64,000 nt of DNA, from the NCBI RefSeq assembly GCF_002091675.1, contig NZ_BDAE01000002.1, positions 119,481 through 183,480 of the forward strand, in the 5' to 3' direction. This document shows, in pieces, positions 23,559 through 33,052 of the stretch. A program made the position numbers and the translations under genes. Within the stretch, counting starts at the first letter, position 1; each line of letters opens with the position of its first letter. The notes under the pieces were generated by a model that was not told the DNA's origin, did not search any database, and saw only the letters and a program-made list of their open reading frames with translations. The stretch is from Pseudomonas luteola NBRC 103146. GTDB taxonomy: Bacteria; Pseudomonadota; Gammaproteobacteria; Pseudomonadales; Pseudomonadaceae.

Positions 23559-24140
23559 ATGGGCACCACTCCGATACAGTACCTGATTGTTCCCGGTTGG
23601 CAGGGCTCGCCTGACAACCATTGGCAAAGCCACTGGCAGCGTGTTCTGCCTGATTGCTCTCGGGTAGAGCAAAAGGATTGGTTCATGCCGCAACGTCAGG
23701 AATGGGTGGATGAACTGGAGCGCAGCCTGAAGGCCTGCCACGCTCCGGTTATCCTGATCGCCCACAGCCTGGGCTGTGCAACCGTGGCCCATTGGGCCGA
23801 GCAGGCCGACCCTGAAACAAGACAGCGTGTAGTCGGTGCGTTGCTGGTTGCACCTGCAGACGTCGAGCGACCGGCCTGTCCCGCGCCGCTAAAGAATTTT
23901 GCGCCATTGCCTCGGCAGGCTCTGCCGTTTCCGGCGCTGCTTGTCGGCTCCGGAAACGACCCCGCTGCCACACCGGAGCGCGCGCGTTATCTGGCGAATA
24001 TCTGGGGCGCCGCCTCAACGATCCTGACCGATGTCGGTCACATCAATGTGAAGTCCGGTCATGAACGCTGGGAGGACGGTTTCACATTCCTGTACCAGCT
24101 GCAGCATCAAATCGAGCGAACGTCACGATACCGGGCTTAA
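23559..24140 (+). CDS. RBBP9/YdeN-family serine hydrolase
   Basis: 193 residues. Small alpha/beta hydrolase: LIVPGWQGSPDNHWQSHWQ at the N-terminus, nucleophile AHSLGC near residue 68, acid Asp in GSGNDPAAT and His in DVGHINVKSG, the RBBP9 family triad. Cytosolic, no signal peptide. The substrate is unknown; the family includes aminopeptidase-like esterases. It ends 58 bases before lsfA and may be cotranscribed. Confidence 0.9.
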   Translation: MGTTPIQYLIVPGWQGSPDNHWQSHWQRVLPDCSRVEQKDWFMPQRQEWVDELERSLKACHAPVILIAHSLGCATVAHWAEQADPETRQRVVGALLVAPADVERPACPAPLKNFAPLPRQALPFPALLVGSGNDPAATPERARYLANIWGAASTILTDVGHINVKSGHERWEDGFTFLYQLQHQIERTSRYRA

Positions 24141-24198
24141 CTTATCCGGACCATCTGTCCAGGCAGGTGGCCCCTTGAACCGATACAGGAGGATCACC

Positions 24199-24837
24199 AT
24201 GAGCCTTAGATTGGGCGATATAGCACCCGATTTCGAACAGGATTCCAGCGAAGGCCGTATTCGTTTTCACGAGTGGCTGGGCGATAGCTGGGGCGTGCTG
24301 TTCTCGCACCCGGCCGATTTCACGCCCGTCTGTACGACAGAGCTTGGGTTCACGGCCAAGCTGAAGGACGAATTCGCAGCCCGAAACGTCAAGGTCATTG
24401 CCCTGTCGGTCGATCCGGCCGATTCTCACCGCCGCTGGATCGATGACATCAACGACACTCAGAAGACCACCGTCAACTTTCCCATCATTGCCGATGAAGA
24501 TCGGAAAGTGTCGGGCCTGTACGACATGATCCATCCGAACGCGAACGACTCGCTGACGGTTCGCTCGTTGTTTGTCATCGACCCGAACAAAAAGGTCCGG
24601 CTGATCATCACGTACCCCGCCAGCACGGGACGTAACTTCAATGAGATCCTGCGGGTGATCGATTCGCTGCAGCTGACCGATAACCATAAGGTGGCTACGC
24701 CAGCCAACTGGGAGCAGGGTGGCGATGTGGTGATCGTGCCTTCGCTCAAGGATGAAGACGAGATCAAGCAGCGCTTCCCGAAAGGCTATCAGGCGCTGCG
24801 CCCCTACCTGCGCATGACGCCTCAGCCAGACAAGTAA
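24199..24837 (+). CDS. lsfA: 1-Cys peroxiredoxin LsfA (Prx6 type)
   Basis: 212 residues; AGGAGG upstream of the ATG. Catalytic region FSHPADFTPVCTTELG with peroxidatic Cys near residue 45, VDPADSHRRWIDDI, and the Prx6 C-terminal domain (PANWEQGGDVVIVPSL, FPKGYQALRPYLR). It matches Pseudomonas LsfA, a hydroperoxide reductase linked to sulfur starvation and oxidative stress. A GGGAGCGG/CCGCTCCC hairpin (24849-24870) follows, without a clear T run. Confidence 0.95.
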   Translation: MSLRLGDIAPDFEQDSSEGRIRFHEWLGDSWGVLFSHPADFTPVCTTELGFTAKLKDEFAARNVKVIALSVDPADSHRRWIDDINDTQKTTVNFPIIADEDRKVSGLYDMIHPNANDSLTVRSLFVIDPNKKVRLIITYPASTGRNFNEILRVIDSLQLTDNHKVATPANWEQGGDVVIVPSLKDEDEIKQRFPKGYQALRPYLRMTPQPDK

Positions 24838-25035
24838 CATTCTCCTCAGGGAGCGGCAGCTACCGCTCCCGTCTCTACAGGCGTGGTGCCCCAGGCGTTG
24901 CCGTCTGAGAACTCCTGCTCATTTGTCATCTCTGATAAGTACCCTGGGCCTCTCTCCGAAGCATTCATCTGGATATTTCAGGCGCTGAGCCATAGTCTTG
25001 TCGACCTGTTCAGACCGCCACGGTGTGGTCGATCA

Positions 25036-26511
25036 ATGATCTTTTACTCTCTGGCAGGGCCAATCGAATTGAAGCAACTAACGCGCCTGGAAAGTGGAAT
25101 CGAGGGGCTGGATACCTTATTACGGGGCGGCTTTGTGGCCGGCGCGTCATATGTCATTCAGGGCCGTCCGGGTTCCGGCAAGACAATTCTGGCCAATCAG
25201 ATTGCCTTCAACCATGTGCGCAAGGGTGAGCGTGTCCTGTTCGCCACGTTGTTGTCCGAATCCCATGAGCGGATGTTCCAGTTTCTTTCCACGCTCAGCT
25301 TTTTCGATCACAGCCAGATCGGCGGTGATATCCAATACCTTAGTGCGTTCGACACCATGGAGCAGGAAGGGCTGGAGCCGGTCGTCAAGCTGCTGCGCCG
25401 GGAGATCTCCCGACAAAAGGCGACGCTGCTGGTGGTCGATGGACTGCTCAATGCCCGCTCCAGAGCCGAAACGCCTTTGGACACGAAGCGATTTATTGCC
25501 GAATTGCAGGCCCATGCCGCCTTTGCCAATTGTACGGTTCTGTTCCTGACCAGCTCACGTCTCGATGACGGCAGCCCCGAGTTGACCATGGTCGACGGTG
25601 TGCTGGACGTGGGCGAGGAGATTCGTGGCGTGCGCTCCATTCGTCGCATGAGCCTGCGCAAGACGCGTGGTAGCCCTGCGATTGCCGGGCTGCATGAGTA
25701 TCAGATCACTGAAGATGGGTTTGTGGTCTATCCAAGGCTCGAGGCTGTCTACAACACGCCTTATCGTCCGGAACAGATTGATGAGCGCCGAGTCGGCACA
25801 GGGCTGACCAGTTTTGACCAGATGCTTGCAGGAGGCCTTAGTCAATCCTCCATCTCCTTGCTGATGGGGCCGTCAGGCAGCGGCAAAACCTCCATGGGCC
25901 TGAGCTTTATTGCCCAGTCCTCTCTAGAGGAACCCGGCCTGATCTTCGGGTTTTACGAGACGCCAGACCGGCTCCGCATCAAGGCACGCAGTATAGGGCT
26001 GGATCTGGGCGGCCTGATCGATAGCGGCGCTGTACATATTCATTGGCAGCCAACGGTTGAGTTGCAGCTGGATAAAGTAGGCCATCAGATTATTGATGAG
26101 GTCCGCCGATTGAAGGCCAGGCGGTTATTGATTGACAGCCTCGGCGCCATTGCTCGCATGGCCAGCAAGGAGGATCGACTCATGGAATTCTTTACCGCGC
26201 TCACCAACCAGCTCAGGTCTATGGGTGTCACAGTGTATGGCACGTGGGAGATGAAAGACCTCTTCGGGTCGGATATTCACGCGCCTGCGCCTGAACTGTC
26301 AGGCATTACAGACAATCTGTTCATGATGCGCTATGCGGAATTGAATGCCGAACTCAAGCGGGTCATTTCCATATTGAAGGTGCGGGACAGCCACTTCGAC
26401 CCGTCACTTCGTGAAATTGTTATCAGTGATAGTGGTATTGATTTAGCTAAGGCTTTCAGAAATGCGGAGATGGTTCTTTCAGGCTCAGCAACGTCGAACA
26501 GTCAGGGCTGA
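25036..26511 (+). CDS. KaiC-like double RecA-domain ATPase
   Basis: 491 residues from ATG 25036; the frame extends to 24883 but that part is not protein-like, and the ribosome site is weak. There are two KaiC/RecA domains: CI with Walker A GRPGSGKT and Walker B-like LLVVDGLL, CII with GPSGSGKT and RLLIDSLGAI. The C-terminus (ISDSGIDLAKAFRNAEMVLSG) closely matches cyanobacterial KaiC. In the CII phosphosite region the sequence is LSGITD against ISTITD in KaiC from memory, so Ser431 is kept and Thr432 is Gly. No KaiA or KaiB gene is present. A lone receiver follows 27 bases on, so it is probably a signalling ATPase. Confidence 0.88.
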   Translation: MIFYSLAGPIELKQLTRLESGIEGLDTLLRGGFVAGASYVIQGRPGSGKTILANQIAFNHVRKGERVLFATLLSESHERMFQFLSTLSFFDHSQIGGDIQYLSAFDTMEQEGLEPVVKLLRREISRQKATLLVVDGLLNARSRAETPLDTKRFIAELQAHAAFANCTVLFLTSSRLDDGSPELTMVDGVLDVGEEIRGVRSIRRMSLRKTRGSPAIAGLHEYQITEDGFVVYPRLEAVYNTPYRPEQIDERRVGTGLTSFDQMLAGGLSQSSISLLMGPSGSGKTSMGLSFIAQSSLEEPGLIFGFYETPDRLRIKARSIGLDLGGLIDSGAVHIHWQPTVELQLDKVGHQIIDEVRRLKARRLLIDSLGAIARMASKEDRLMEFFTALTNQLRSMGVTVYGTWEMKDLFGSDIHAPAPELSGITDNLFMMRYAELNAELKRVISILKVRDSHFDPSLREIVISDSGIDLAKAFRNAEMVLSGSATSNSQG

Positions 26512-26538
26512 TGTCGTCATTACAGGGAAGGTAAATAC

Positions 26539-26901
26539 ATGACGACGATTCTGGTGGTCGATGATGAGTTTTTAATCGCAGAAATTCTCTCGTTCGCGCT
26601 TGAGGATGCCGGGTTCCAGGTCAAAACGGCCAGCAATGGCCAAAAGGCGCTGGATGCCTTGCTGCGCGAGCAGCCTGCGCTGGTCATTACGGATTTCATG
26701 ATGCCCTTGATGAATGGCATGGAGTTGGCCCAGGCCATTCACGACCATCCCGATCTCAAGGCGATACCCATCATCCTGACCACCGGTGCGCAGGCGCATA
26801 TCGCTCAGCAGAACCAGCATCTGTTCAATGCCATCTTCGAAAAGCCTTTCGACGTCTTCAAAGTCATCGACACGGTCAAAGCACTTACCGACACGGTATA
26901 A
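26539..26901 (+). CDS. Single-domain response regulator
   Basis: 120 residues, a receiver only: acidic pair DDE at 8-10, phospho-acceptor Asp52 in VITDFMMP, Thr in LTTGA and Lys in FEKPF. There is no output domain. It is 27 bases after the KaiC-like gene, so the two probably work together, and its kinase is not adjacent. Confidence 0.92.
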   Translation: MTTILVVDDEFLIAEILSFALEDAGFQVKTASNGQKALDALLREQPALVITDFMMPLMNGMELAQAIHDHPDLKAIPIILTTGAQAHIAQQNQHLFNAIFEKPFDVFKVIDTVKALTDTV

Positions 26902-26916
26902 GCCCCGCGCGCTAGC

Positions 26917-28266
26917 TCATGCCTGTTCTTTCGCATGTTTACGCTCATAGCGATCCAGCAAGGGCTGGGTAGTGACTCCGTGCAGCAGGATGCTGATAGT
27001 CACGACGGTCAAAGTGATGTCGATACTGTCCTTGAGTGAGCCTTCCGTAAGGCCGTGGTTCAGGGCATAACTCAGGTAGTACAGGCTGCCGATCCCTCGT
27101 ATGCCGAACCAGCCGATCAGTGTGCGCTGGGCAGGGGTCGCCCAACGTCGACCCATCAGCAAGTACACGCTTAAAGGGCGGATCACGCAGAACAATATCA
27201 GCGCCAGCCCTGCCGCGCGCCAATCCCAGTGGGGGTAGAGCAATACGCCCAGCAGCGTGACCAGCAACACTTCCAGGGAGCGTTCCAGCAGGTTGCCAAA
27301 GGCCAGCATGTCACCCATCAGTACGCCGGCTGCCACGGTGGGGCTGCTCAGTTTGTCCTGGTCGAGCTGATTGGCCTGTACGACCGATCCGGTCATGTGG
27401 CCCAGTACCGGCTGGGTCTGCTCCTCGGCTGGAATCTTGGCGTGGCCGGAGGATGAGACCTCCACTCGACGCAACCCCACGCCCGCTGCAAACACGGCAA
27501 GAAAGCCCCAGGCGCCGACCAGATCGGCCAGTACATAGGCCAGACCTATCAGGGCCAGTGCAAGAAAGTCATTGGGAGAGATGACGCTATCGCGGTGCTT
27601 GATCCGCAGGTAAATGGAGAATCGTCCCATCAACCGCCCCAGGGTGTAGCCGATCAGAAGGCCTGCAGGCACGGCCCAGAGCAGGCGATGCAGAACCCAT
27701 TCACCCAGCCAGTCGGCCTGTACGCTATCGTGGTGCATGACCAGCAGGGCCAGGGCAACAAACGGAAAGGCCGTGCCATCGTTGAGGCCTGCCTCACCGG
27801 ACAGCGAGTAGCGCACCCGGTCGAAGTCCCGGGCATGAACGACCTGGACGAGCCCGGCCAGGACCGGGTCAGTAGGGGCCAGTGCCGCGCCGATGAGAAG
27901 GGAGGTGCCCCAGTTGAGACCAAACAGGTAATGACAGACCAGGGTACTGCCGGTAATACAGCACAGCATGATCGGTCCGGCCAGCATATAGGCACCGCGC
28001 CAGGCCGGGTCTGTCAGGGGTAATCGCAGTTTGAGTCCGGTCACGAACAGAGAGATCAGAACGGCAACTTCCGTCAGATGCTCCATCCAGGGGGCCACGT
28101 CCTGAAAGCTTTCCTGCCAGAGGCCCAGCCCCAGCGGGCCAATAGCAATGCCAAATGCCAGGCAAACGACGGATGTAGTGACAGGAAGCCAGCGAAGGTA
28201 GGCCGATGCCAAGGCCAGAACCAGCAGTAACGTACTGAGTACGCCTGCCCATTGAATGAAAGTCAT
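26917..28266 (-). CDS. Cation/proton antiporter, CPA1 type
   Basis: 449 residues, about 12 membrane spans. FGIAIGPLGLG in the first spans, APTDPVLAGLVQ, and GEAGLNDGTAFPFVALAL, whose ND pair is the ion-binding motif of electroneutral CPA1 (NhaP-type) exchangers. A polar loop of about 35 residues (HAKIPAEEQTQPVLGHM) interrupts the C-terminal half. It probably exchanges Na+ or K+ for H+. The gene is convergent with the receiver gene. Confidence 0.9.
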   Translation of the reverse strand: MTFIQWAGVLSTLLLVLALASAYLRWLPVTTSVVCLAFGIAIGPLGLGLWQESFQDVAPWMEHLTEVAVLISLFVTGLKLRLPLTDPAWRGAYMLAGPIMLCCITGSTLVCHYLFGLNWGTSLLIGAALAPTDPVLAGLVQVVHARDFDRVRYSLSGEAGLNDGTAFPFVALALLVMHHDSVQADWLGEWVLHRLLWAVPAGLLIGYTLGRLMGRFSIYLRIKHRDSVISPNDFLALALIGLAYVLADLVGAWGFLAVFAAGVGLRRVEVSSSGHAKIPAEEQTQPVLGHMTGSVVQANQLDQDKLSSPTVAAGVLMGDMLAFGNLLERSLEVLLVTLLGVLLYPHWDWRAAGLALILFCVIRPLSVYLLMGRRWATPAQRTLIGWFGIRGIGSLYYLSYALNHGLTEGSLKDSIDITLTVVTISILLHGVTTQPLLDRYERKHAKEQA

Positions 28267-28444
28267 GCGCTCATGGATACCTGATACTGAAACGTTATGG
28301 TTCGAGACATGACAAGGCGTACTGGTTCAGGTTATCGGATCAAAACGCTATCAATGACATACTGTGGCCTGACGAAACCATGAGCAGAAACGGCTGCTTA
28401 TCTGTCAGACTATGAAATAGTCCCGCTTTAGCCTGACCATTGCC

Positions 28445-30388
28445 ATGTTGCCAGCAGCCGATCCTTCCTACGAAACCGAGCGCTTGCGCGTCCTGAATGC
28501 GCTTGAGCTGATGGATTCGCCTGCCGAGCCTTTTTTCGACCGGATTACCCGGCTGGCGGTACGTACACTGGGTATGCCCATCGCCTATATCTCGCTGGTG
28601 GATGACAAGCGGCAATGGTTCAAGTCCCAGATTGGCCTGGATATCGTGGAAACCAGTCGGGAGTCCTCTTTCTGCGCTCATACGGTATTGGCGCAGCAGG
28701 CTATCTTTATCGAAGACACAAAGCTGGATGAGCGGTTTAAAAACCATCATCTCGTCAAGGGTGGCAAGCATATTCGCTTTTATGCCGGGATCCCCATCAC
28801 GAGTATCGAAGGACTGGCGCTCGGTGCATTGTGTGTCATGGACACAACGCCGCGCAGGCTGGAGGCAGAGGAGCTTGAGGCGCTCAACGACTTGGCCGCC
28901 CTGGTCTGTCATGAGGTTCAGCTGCGCGAAACAACCCTGCTGGCCCGCCGTCACGTCAAACGGTCGAAAGCGGTGTTCGAGACACGTGAGGCGCGGTTTC
29001 GCGCCATTTTCGAACGGGCTGCCGTAGGCATCCCTCTGGTAGGCAGGAATGATCGGTGGATCGATATCAACGATGCGCTCTGCCGCATCCTTGGTTACAG
29101 CCGCGAGGAGCTGCAAACGCTGACGTTCTGGGAGCTTATTCATCCGGACGACCTGGAGGAGTTCAGGCAGTTGGCCGAGTGGCTCAGTACCGGCAGGATC
29201 GACGCCATCGACCTTGAACGGCGGGCGCTCAATAAGCAGGGCGAGCCTGTATGGGTCCGGCTGAGTGTAAGCCGTCTGGAGGATCACGACGGCAATGCCA
29301 GCAGCATCGTTGCGATCATTATCGATGTTCATGCGCGCAAGGAAGCCGAAGAGGCCCTGGCGGCTCTGAAGGAGGATCTGGAGCAGCGTGTAGTGCTTCG
29401 AACCCATGAGCTTCAACGTGCCAATGAGCAGCTATCTCAGGCAATGGCGCACCAGCTACAGTCTGAGCATGCGCTTCGTCGGCGTGAGGCAGAACTCAGC
29501 AGCGTGATCGAGCATGCCAATGATGCCTATGTCCGTATTAATGATGCCTATGTCCGTATTGACGAGGCGGGGATTGTCACAGCCTGGAATCGTCAGGCAG
29601 TCGAAACCTTTGGCTGGACGGTGGAAGAAGCCCTGGGCCAGCCGTTGAGTGACATGATTATTCCGCCCGCCCTGCGCGAAGCGCATCGGGTGGGAATGGC
29701 CCGTTATTTGTCGACCGGTGAGGCTAAGGTGCTCAACCAGCGCCTGGAACTGCCTGCCATACGGCGTGATGGGTCTGATATTCCGGTCGAGGTGCGTATC
29801 CGGGCTCTGAATGTAGAGGGGCAGTCCTTTTTCAGCGCTTTCCTGCACGATATTTCCGAGCGCAAGGCGGCTGAAGCAAGACGTGAATACGAAGCGCGCC
29901 ATGATGCACTGACGGGACTATTGAATCGTCGTGCCCTGATGGACGTCTTGCCCAAGGCCATTACGCGAGCTGAGCGGAACAAGGTGGATCTGGCGCTACT
30001 CTTTCTCGATCTGGATGGTTTCAAGGCCGTCAACGATGCCCGGGGACATGATGCCGGCGATGCGCTGCTGCGTGAAATCGCAAAGCGCTTGCAAGAGGGC
30101 GTCCGCAAGTCCGATGAAGTCATCCGCTTGGGCGGCGATGAGTTCACGGTCATGCTGGAAGGGCTTGTGGATGGCGCAAGTGATGCGTGTCGTCTGGCCA
30201 GCCTTCTGCTTGAAAAGATTCAGGCGCCGATCTGGCTGGGAGACTACGAGGCCAGAGTAAGTGCCAGTATTGGCATCACGCTCTACACGCCGGGCTCCGC
30301 CCTCTCGGCGGACGACCTTATCAAGACTGCCGACACGGCCATGTATGAGGCAAAACGGGCCGGCAAGGCCCGGTTTCATCTCATGTAA
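28445..30388 (+). CDS. GAF-PAS-PAS-GGDEF diguanylate cyclase
   Basis: 647 residues, no membrane span. GAF 25-165 (FDRITRLAVRTLGMPIAYISLVDDKRQWFKS in outline), PAS near 185-305, coiled coil 300-345, PAS near 350-475, GGDEF 480-645. Active-site GGDEF at 563-567 is intact, and an RKSD inhibitory site lies five residues before it, so this is a feedback-controlled c-di-GMP synthase. No EAL domain. At 29519-29560 a 21-bp exact tandem duplication repeats NDAYVRI in the second PAS domain. Confidence 0.93.
   Translation: MLPAADPSYETERLRVLNALELMDSPAEPFFDRITRLAVRTLGMPIAYISLVDDKRQWFKSQIGLDIVETSRESSFCAHTVLAQQAIFIEDTKLDERFKNHHLVKGGKHIRFYAGIPITSIEGLALGALCVMDTTPRRLEAEELEALNDLAALVCHEVQLRETTLLARRHVKRSKAVFETREARFRAIFERAAVGIPLVGRNDRWIDINDALCRILGYSREELQTLTFWELIHPDDLEEFRQLAEWLSTGRIDAIDLERRALNKQGEPVWVRLSVSRLEDHDGNASSIVAIIIDVHARKEAEEALAALKEDLEQRVVLRTHELQRANEQLSQAMAHQLQSEHALRRREAELSSVIEHANDAYVRINDAYVRIDEAGIVTAWNRQAVETFGWTVEEALGQPLSDMIIPPALREAHRVGMARYLSTGEAKVLNQRLELPAIRRDGSDIPVEVRIRALNVEGQSFFSAFLHDISERKAAEARREYEARHDALTGLLNRRALMDVLPKAITRAERNKVDLALLFLDLDGFKAVNDARGHDAGDALLREIAKRLQEGVRKSDEVIRLGGDEFTVMLEGLVDGASDACRLASLLLEKIQAPIWLGDYEARVSASIGITLYTPGSALSADDLIKTADTAMYEAKRAGKARFHLM
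29519..29560 (+). repeat. Exact 21-bp tandem duplication inside the diguanylate cyclase gene
   Basis: Two identical 21-base units (29519-29539 and 29540-29560) each encode NDAYVRI. The reading frame is kept, so the second PAS domain gains seven residues in its first strand. Confidence 0.95.
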
Positions 30389-30390
30389 GC

Positions 30391-30960
30391 CTAGTGAGCG
30401 ACTGTTCTGCGCTCGGTTTCTTCATCCAGCTGCTCACGGATGGCAGCCAGCAACGGGTGTGCGGAGGTGTATTGGCGGCCGTAGTTCAGGTTGAAGCCAT
30501 AGTCGAAGTCTGGCGGATTCAAGCCTTGGTTGTGCTGGAGAATAGTCTCGAGCTTATCCAGGCCCTTGGCAAGCTTGGCCTCTGGAGAGGAGCCGTTCTC
30601 GTACTCGTCCCACAACGCCAGAAAACGTTCCTGACGCTCCGCGGGGAGCGAGGCCAGCAGGGTTTGCAAGTCCTGGCGTTCCTGCCCGGACTTGCTCAGG
30701 CCCGGTCGCTGTAGCACGGCCGGAATATCACCGCTGATGGCTTCGCCCAGGTCATGGATAAGGCAGATTTTCAGCAGCTTGGCAAAGTCGATGCCTTGGA
30801 GTTCGTCTTCGTACACCATGGCCATGAGGCATAGCCGCCAGGTGTGTTCCGCGGTGCTCTCCTGCTTTCCCGAGCGGGTATAGGCGGTGCGAAGGGTATC
30901 CTTCAGCATCTCGGCATCCTTGAGAAAGCGGAGTGTTCCCATTAATTCGCTTAGTGTCAT
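30391..30960 (-). CDS. HD-domain phosphohydrolase, YfbR/HDDC2-like
   Basis: 189 residues from the ATG at 30960, with AGGAG 8 bases upstream; an in-frame GTG at 30969 is less likely. HD metal motif: His in ESTAEHTWRLC, HD in ICLIHDLGEAISGDIPA, and a distal Asp region (KGLDKLETIL). This layout fits the HD family related to YfbR and HDDC2 5'-deoxynucleotidases. Probably acts on nucleoside monophosphates; inference from family. Confidence 0.88.
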   Translation of the reverse strand: MTLSELMGTLRFLKDAEMLKDTLRTAYTRSGKQESTAEHTWRLCLMAMVYEDELQGIDFAKLLKICLIHDLGEAISGDIPAVLQRPGLSKSGQERQDLQTLLASLPAERQERFLALWDEYENGSSPEAKLAKGLDKLETILQHNQGLNPPDFDYGFNLNYGRQYTSAHPLLAAIREQLDEETERRTVAH

Positions 30961-31167
30961 GCAGGCCACTCCTGTCAGGGTGAATCAATACAACGAATCG
31001 AGTGCGCAGGGCCTGAATGTGCAGGCGCGGCGCGGGACGCTCGATAGATGATGGTTTGGACAGCACAAAGGCGAAAAGGTGAGAGAAGATTGGGTCTTCC
31101 CGCATTAAAGCCTGACGCAAGAGACAGCAGGGAATTGCCACCGGGGCGATACCCTGCAAAACCCGCC

Positions 31168-32910
31168 TTATAAATACAGCTTCAGGTGCGCCAGGACCTG
31201 ACTTTTCGATATATAGCCCAAAAGCCTGGGGCAGGCCTGGCTTTCTACTACTGGCAGGCGTTCGCCGGGATGGTTCAGGAAAGCTTCCAGGGCAACCGTG
31301 AGGTTATCGTAGGGGTGCAGCAGGGGAAGCGTATGACCCGGCAGGTCTCTGGCGAGCAGGTTGGCATCAAGTGTTCCAGCCGCCTGGGCTCTGTTGAGGT
31401 CTCGCAGCGCGACGATCTTGACCAGCAGGCCATTTTCGTCGATTACGTACACAAACTTGACGATCTGCTCGCGGAACGTTTGCAGCACTTCTTCCAGCGT
31501 GGCTGATGCTGGTACGGTTTGCGCGCCCTCGTTAAGAATGGCTTTAACCTTAAGGTTGCGCGTCTGGTTACGGGCTTTCCAGAGTTCGTTATTTTTGGCG
31601 GTCACGGCGTACATGGAGCGGGGCGAGAACGCGCCACTGATGTAGTAGCCAGCCACCACGCACAGCAGCAACGGCAGCACGATGTCATAGCTCAGCGTCA
31701 TCTCGAACACCATGAGGATTGCCATGAGCGGCGCCCGGCTGGTGGCAGCGAGAAACGCGCCCATGCCGACCACGACATAGGTAAAGGTTGGCGCATGCAG
31801 GGTAGGGGCGAGATGCTCGACCAGGCTGGCAAACAGCACACCCATGGCGGCGCCGACAAACAGGGTCGGCGTGAAGATGCCGCCTACCGTTCCCGTACCG
31901 GCTGAGGCGGTTGTCGCCAGGACCTTGAAGACCAGCAGAGCCGCCACGGCTGTCCAGGGCCATGGGTGGTTGATGAAGTCATTGATGACGCTATAGCCGT
32001 TACCCCAGGTCTGTGGATAGAAGACTGAAATCAGGCCGACCACGAGGCCGCCGCACCCCAGCTTGACGGGCAGCGGCAGGTGAATCTGGTCGATTCGCTT
32101 GCGCGAGTGTTCTAGCAGCCAGAGAAAGAGCGGGGCCAGCGCGCCGAGCAGAATACCCAGCAGGATGAACATCAGGTCTTGCGACAGGCTCAGGGGCTCG
32201 AACAGCGGTACGCTGTAGATCGAGTGATACCCCGGCAGCGAGCGCATGGTGAGGTTGGCTACCACGGACGCCATGATCAGCGGAGGCATGCGCTCCGCCA
32301 CGATGGAGCCCAATACGATCTCCGCCACGAAGAAGGCGCCGGCAATCGGAGCGTTGTACACGGAGGTGATCCCGGCTGCGGCCCCGCATGCGACCAAGGT
32401 CCGCATCTGCTCGGGTGAAATCGTGCGAAAGCGACCCACCAAAGAGGCGCAGAGGGCGGCCAGCTGCACCATGGGGCCTTCTTGTCCGATAGAGGAGCCG
32501 GTGGCAATCGAGCACAGTGAAGATGAACTGCGTGCCAGCGTCTGCCGAACCGGGATGCGACCATCGCCGAGGGTGATGGCCTCCATATAGTCCGAATGCG
32601 CTGTAGCCTTGGTGTAGCGGCGGCTGAGCAGGAGCAGGAAGCCCGCCACGATGCCGCCCAGTGTGGGCACGATCAGGCGCATGTACCATTCGCTGGATTG
32701 GGCCAGCTCGACCACATCGGCCGTTTTGCCGAAGGCCGCGAGATGGATGAGGTCAATCGCATGGCGAAAGCCCAGCGTGACCAGCGCCCCGACGATCCCG
32801 ATCGGGATGGCCCAGAGCAGGGTACTCAGGTTTTCAGTATTGCCGAGTCGTTCGCTCAGGTGCTGCCAGGTTTGACGAAAGGACGATACCAGCCGGGTGA
32901 TGACCCTCAT
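31168..32910 (-). CDS. CLC-family chloride channel/antiporter with CBS pair
   Basis: 580 residues from the ATG at 32910 (GGA 6 bases upstream); an in-frame ATG at 32955 would add 15 residues and has no ribosome site. CLC core with about 18 helices: anion site GSSIGQEGP near residue 150, GTVGGIFTPTLFVGAAMG near 340, then two cytoplasmic CBS domains in the last 140 residues. The gating Glu is kept, as in H+/Cl- exchangers, but the usual Arg or Lys before it is Gln. Monocistronic. Confidence 0.9.
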   Translation of the reverse strand: MRVITRLVSSFRQTWQHLSERLGNTENLSTLLWAIPIGIVGALVTLGFRHAIDLIHLAAFGKTADVVELAQSSEWYMRLIVPTLGGIVAGFLLLLSRRYTKATAHSDYMEAITLGDGRIPVRQTLARSSSSLCSIATGSSIGQEGPMVQLAALCASLVGRFRTISPEQMRTLVACGAAAGITSVYNAPIAGAFFVAEIVLGSIVAERMPPLIMASVVANLTMRSLPGYHSIYSVPLFEPLSLSQDLMFILLGILLGALAPLFLWLLEHSRKRIDQIHLPLPVKLGCGGLVVGLISVFYPQTWGNGYSVINDFINHPWPWTAVAALLVFKVLATTASAGTGTVGGIFTPTLFVGAAMGVLFASLVEHLAPTLHAPTFTYVVVGMGAFLAATSRAPLMAILMVFEMTLSYDIVLPLLLCVVAGYYISGAFSPRSMYAVTAKNNELWKARNQTRNLKVKAILNEGAQTVPASATLEEVLQTFREQIVKFVYVIDENGLLVKIVALRDLNRAQAAGTLDANLLARDLPGHTLPLLHPYDNLTVALEAFLNHPGERLPVVESQACPRLLGYISKSQVLAHLKLYL

Positions 32911-33017
32911 AAACAATCCGAAGCCACAAGAAATGCTGTTCGGATCATGGACCATGCGTTGCGCAAGGGCTATCCCCCTGTGATGGCAAAAGCGTCCTGA
33001 TTGATGCTGGCTGCGAC

Positions 33018-33045
33018 AAAAAAGGCCCCTTGCGGGGCCTTTGGA
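33018..33045 (-). terminator. Terminator of the organic-acid permease gene
   Basis: AAAGGCCCC / GGGGCCTTT with loop GCAA and a T run on the minus strand. Confidence 0.85.
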
Positions 33046-33052
33046 GGAAGGA

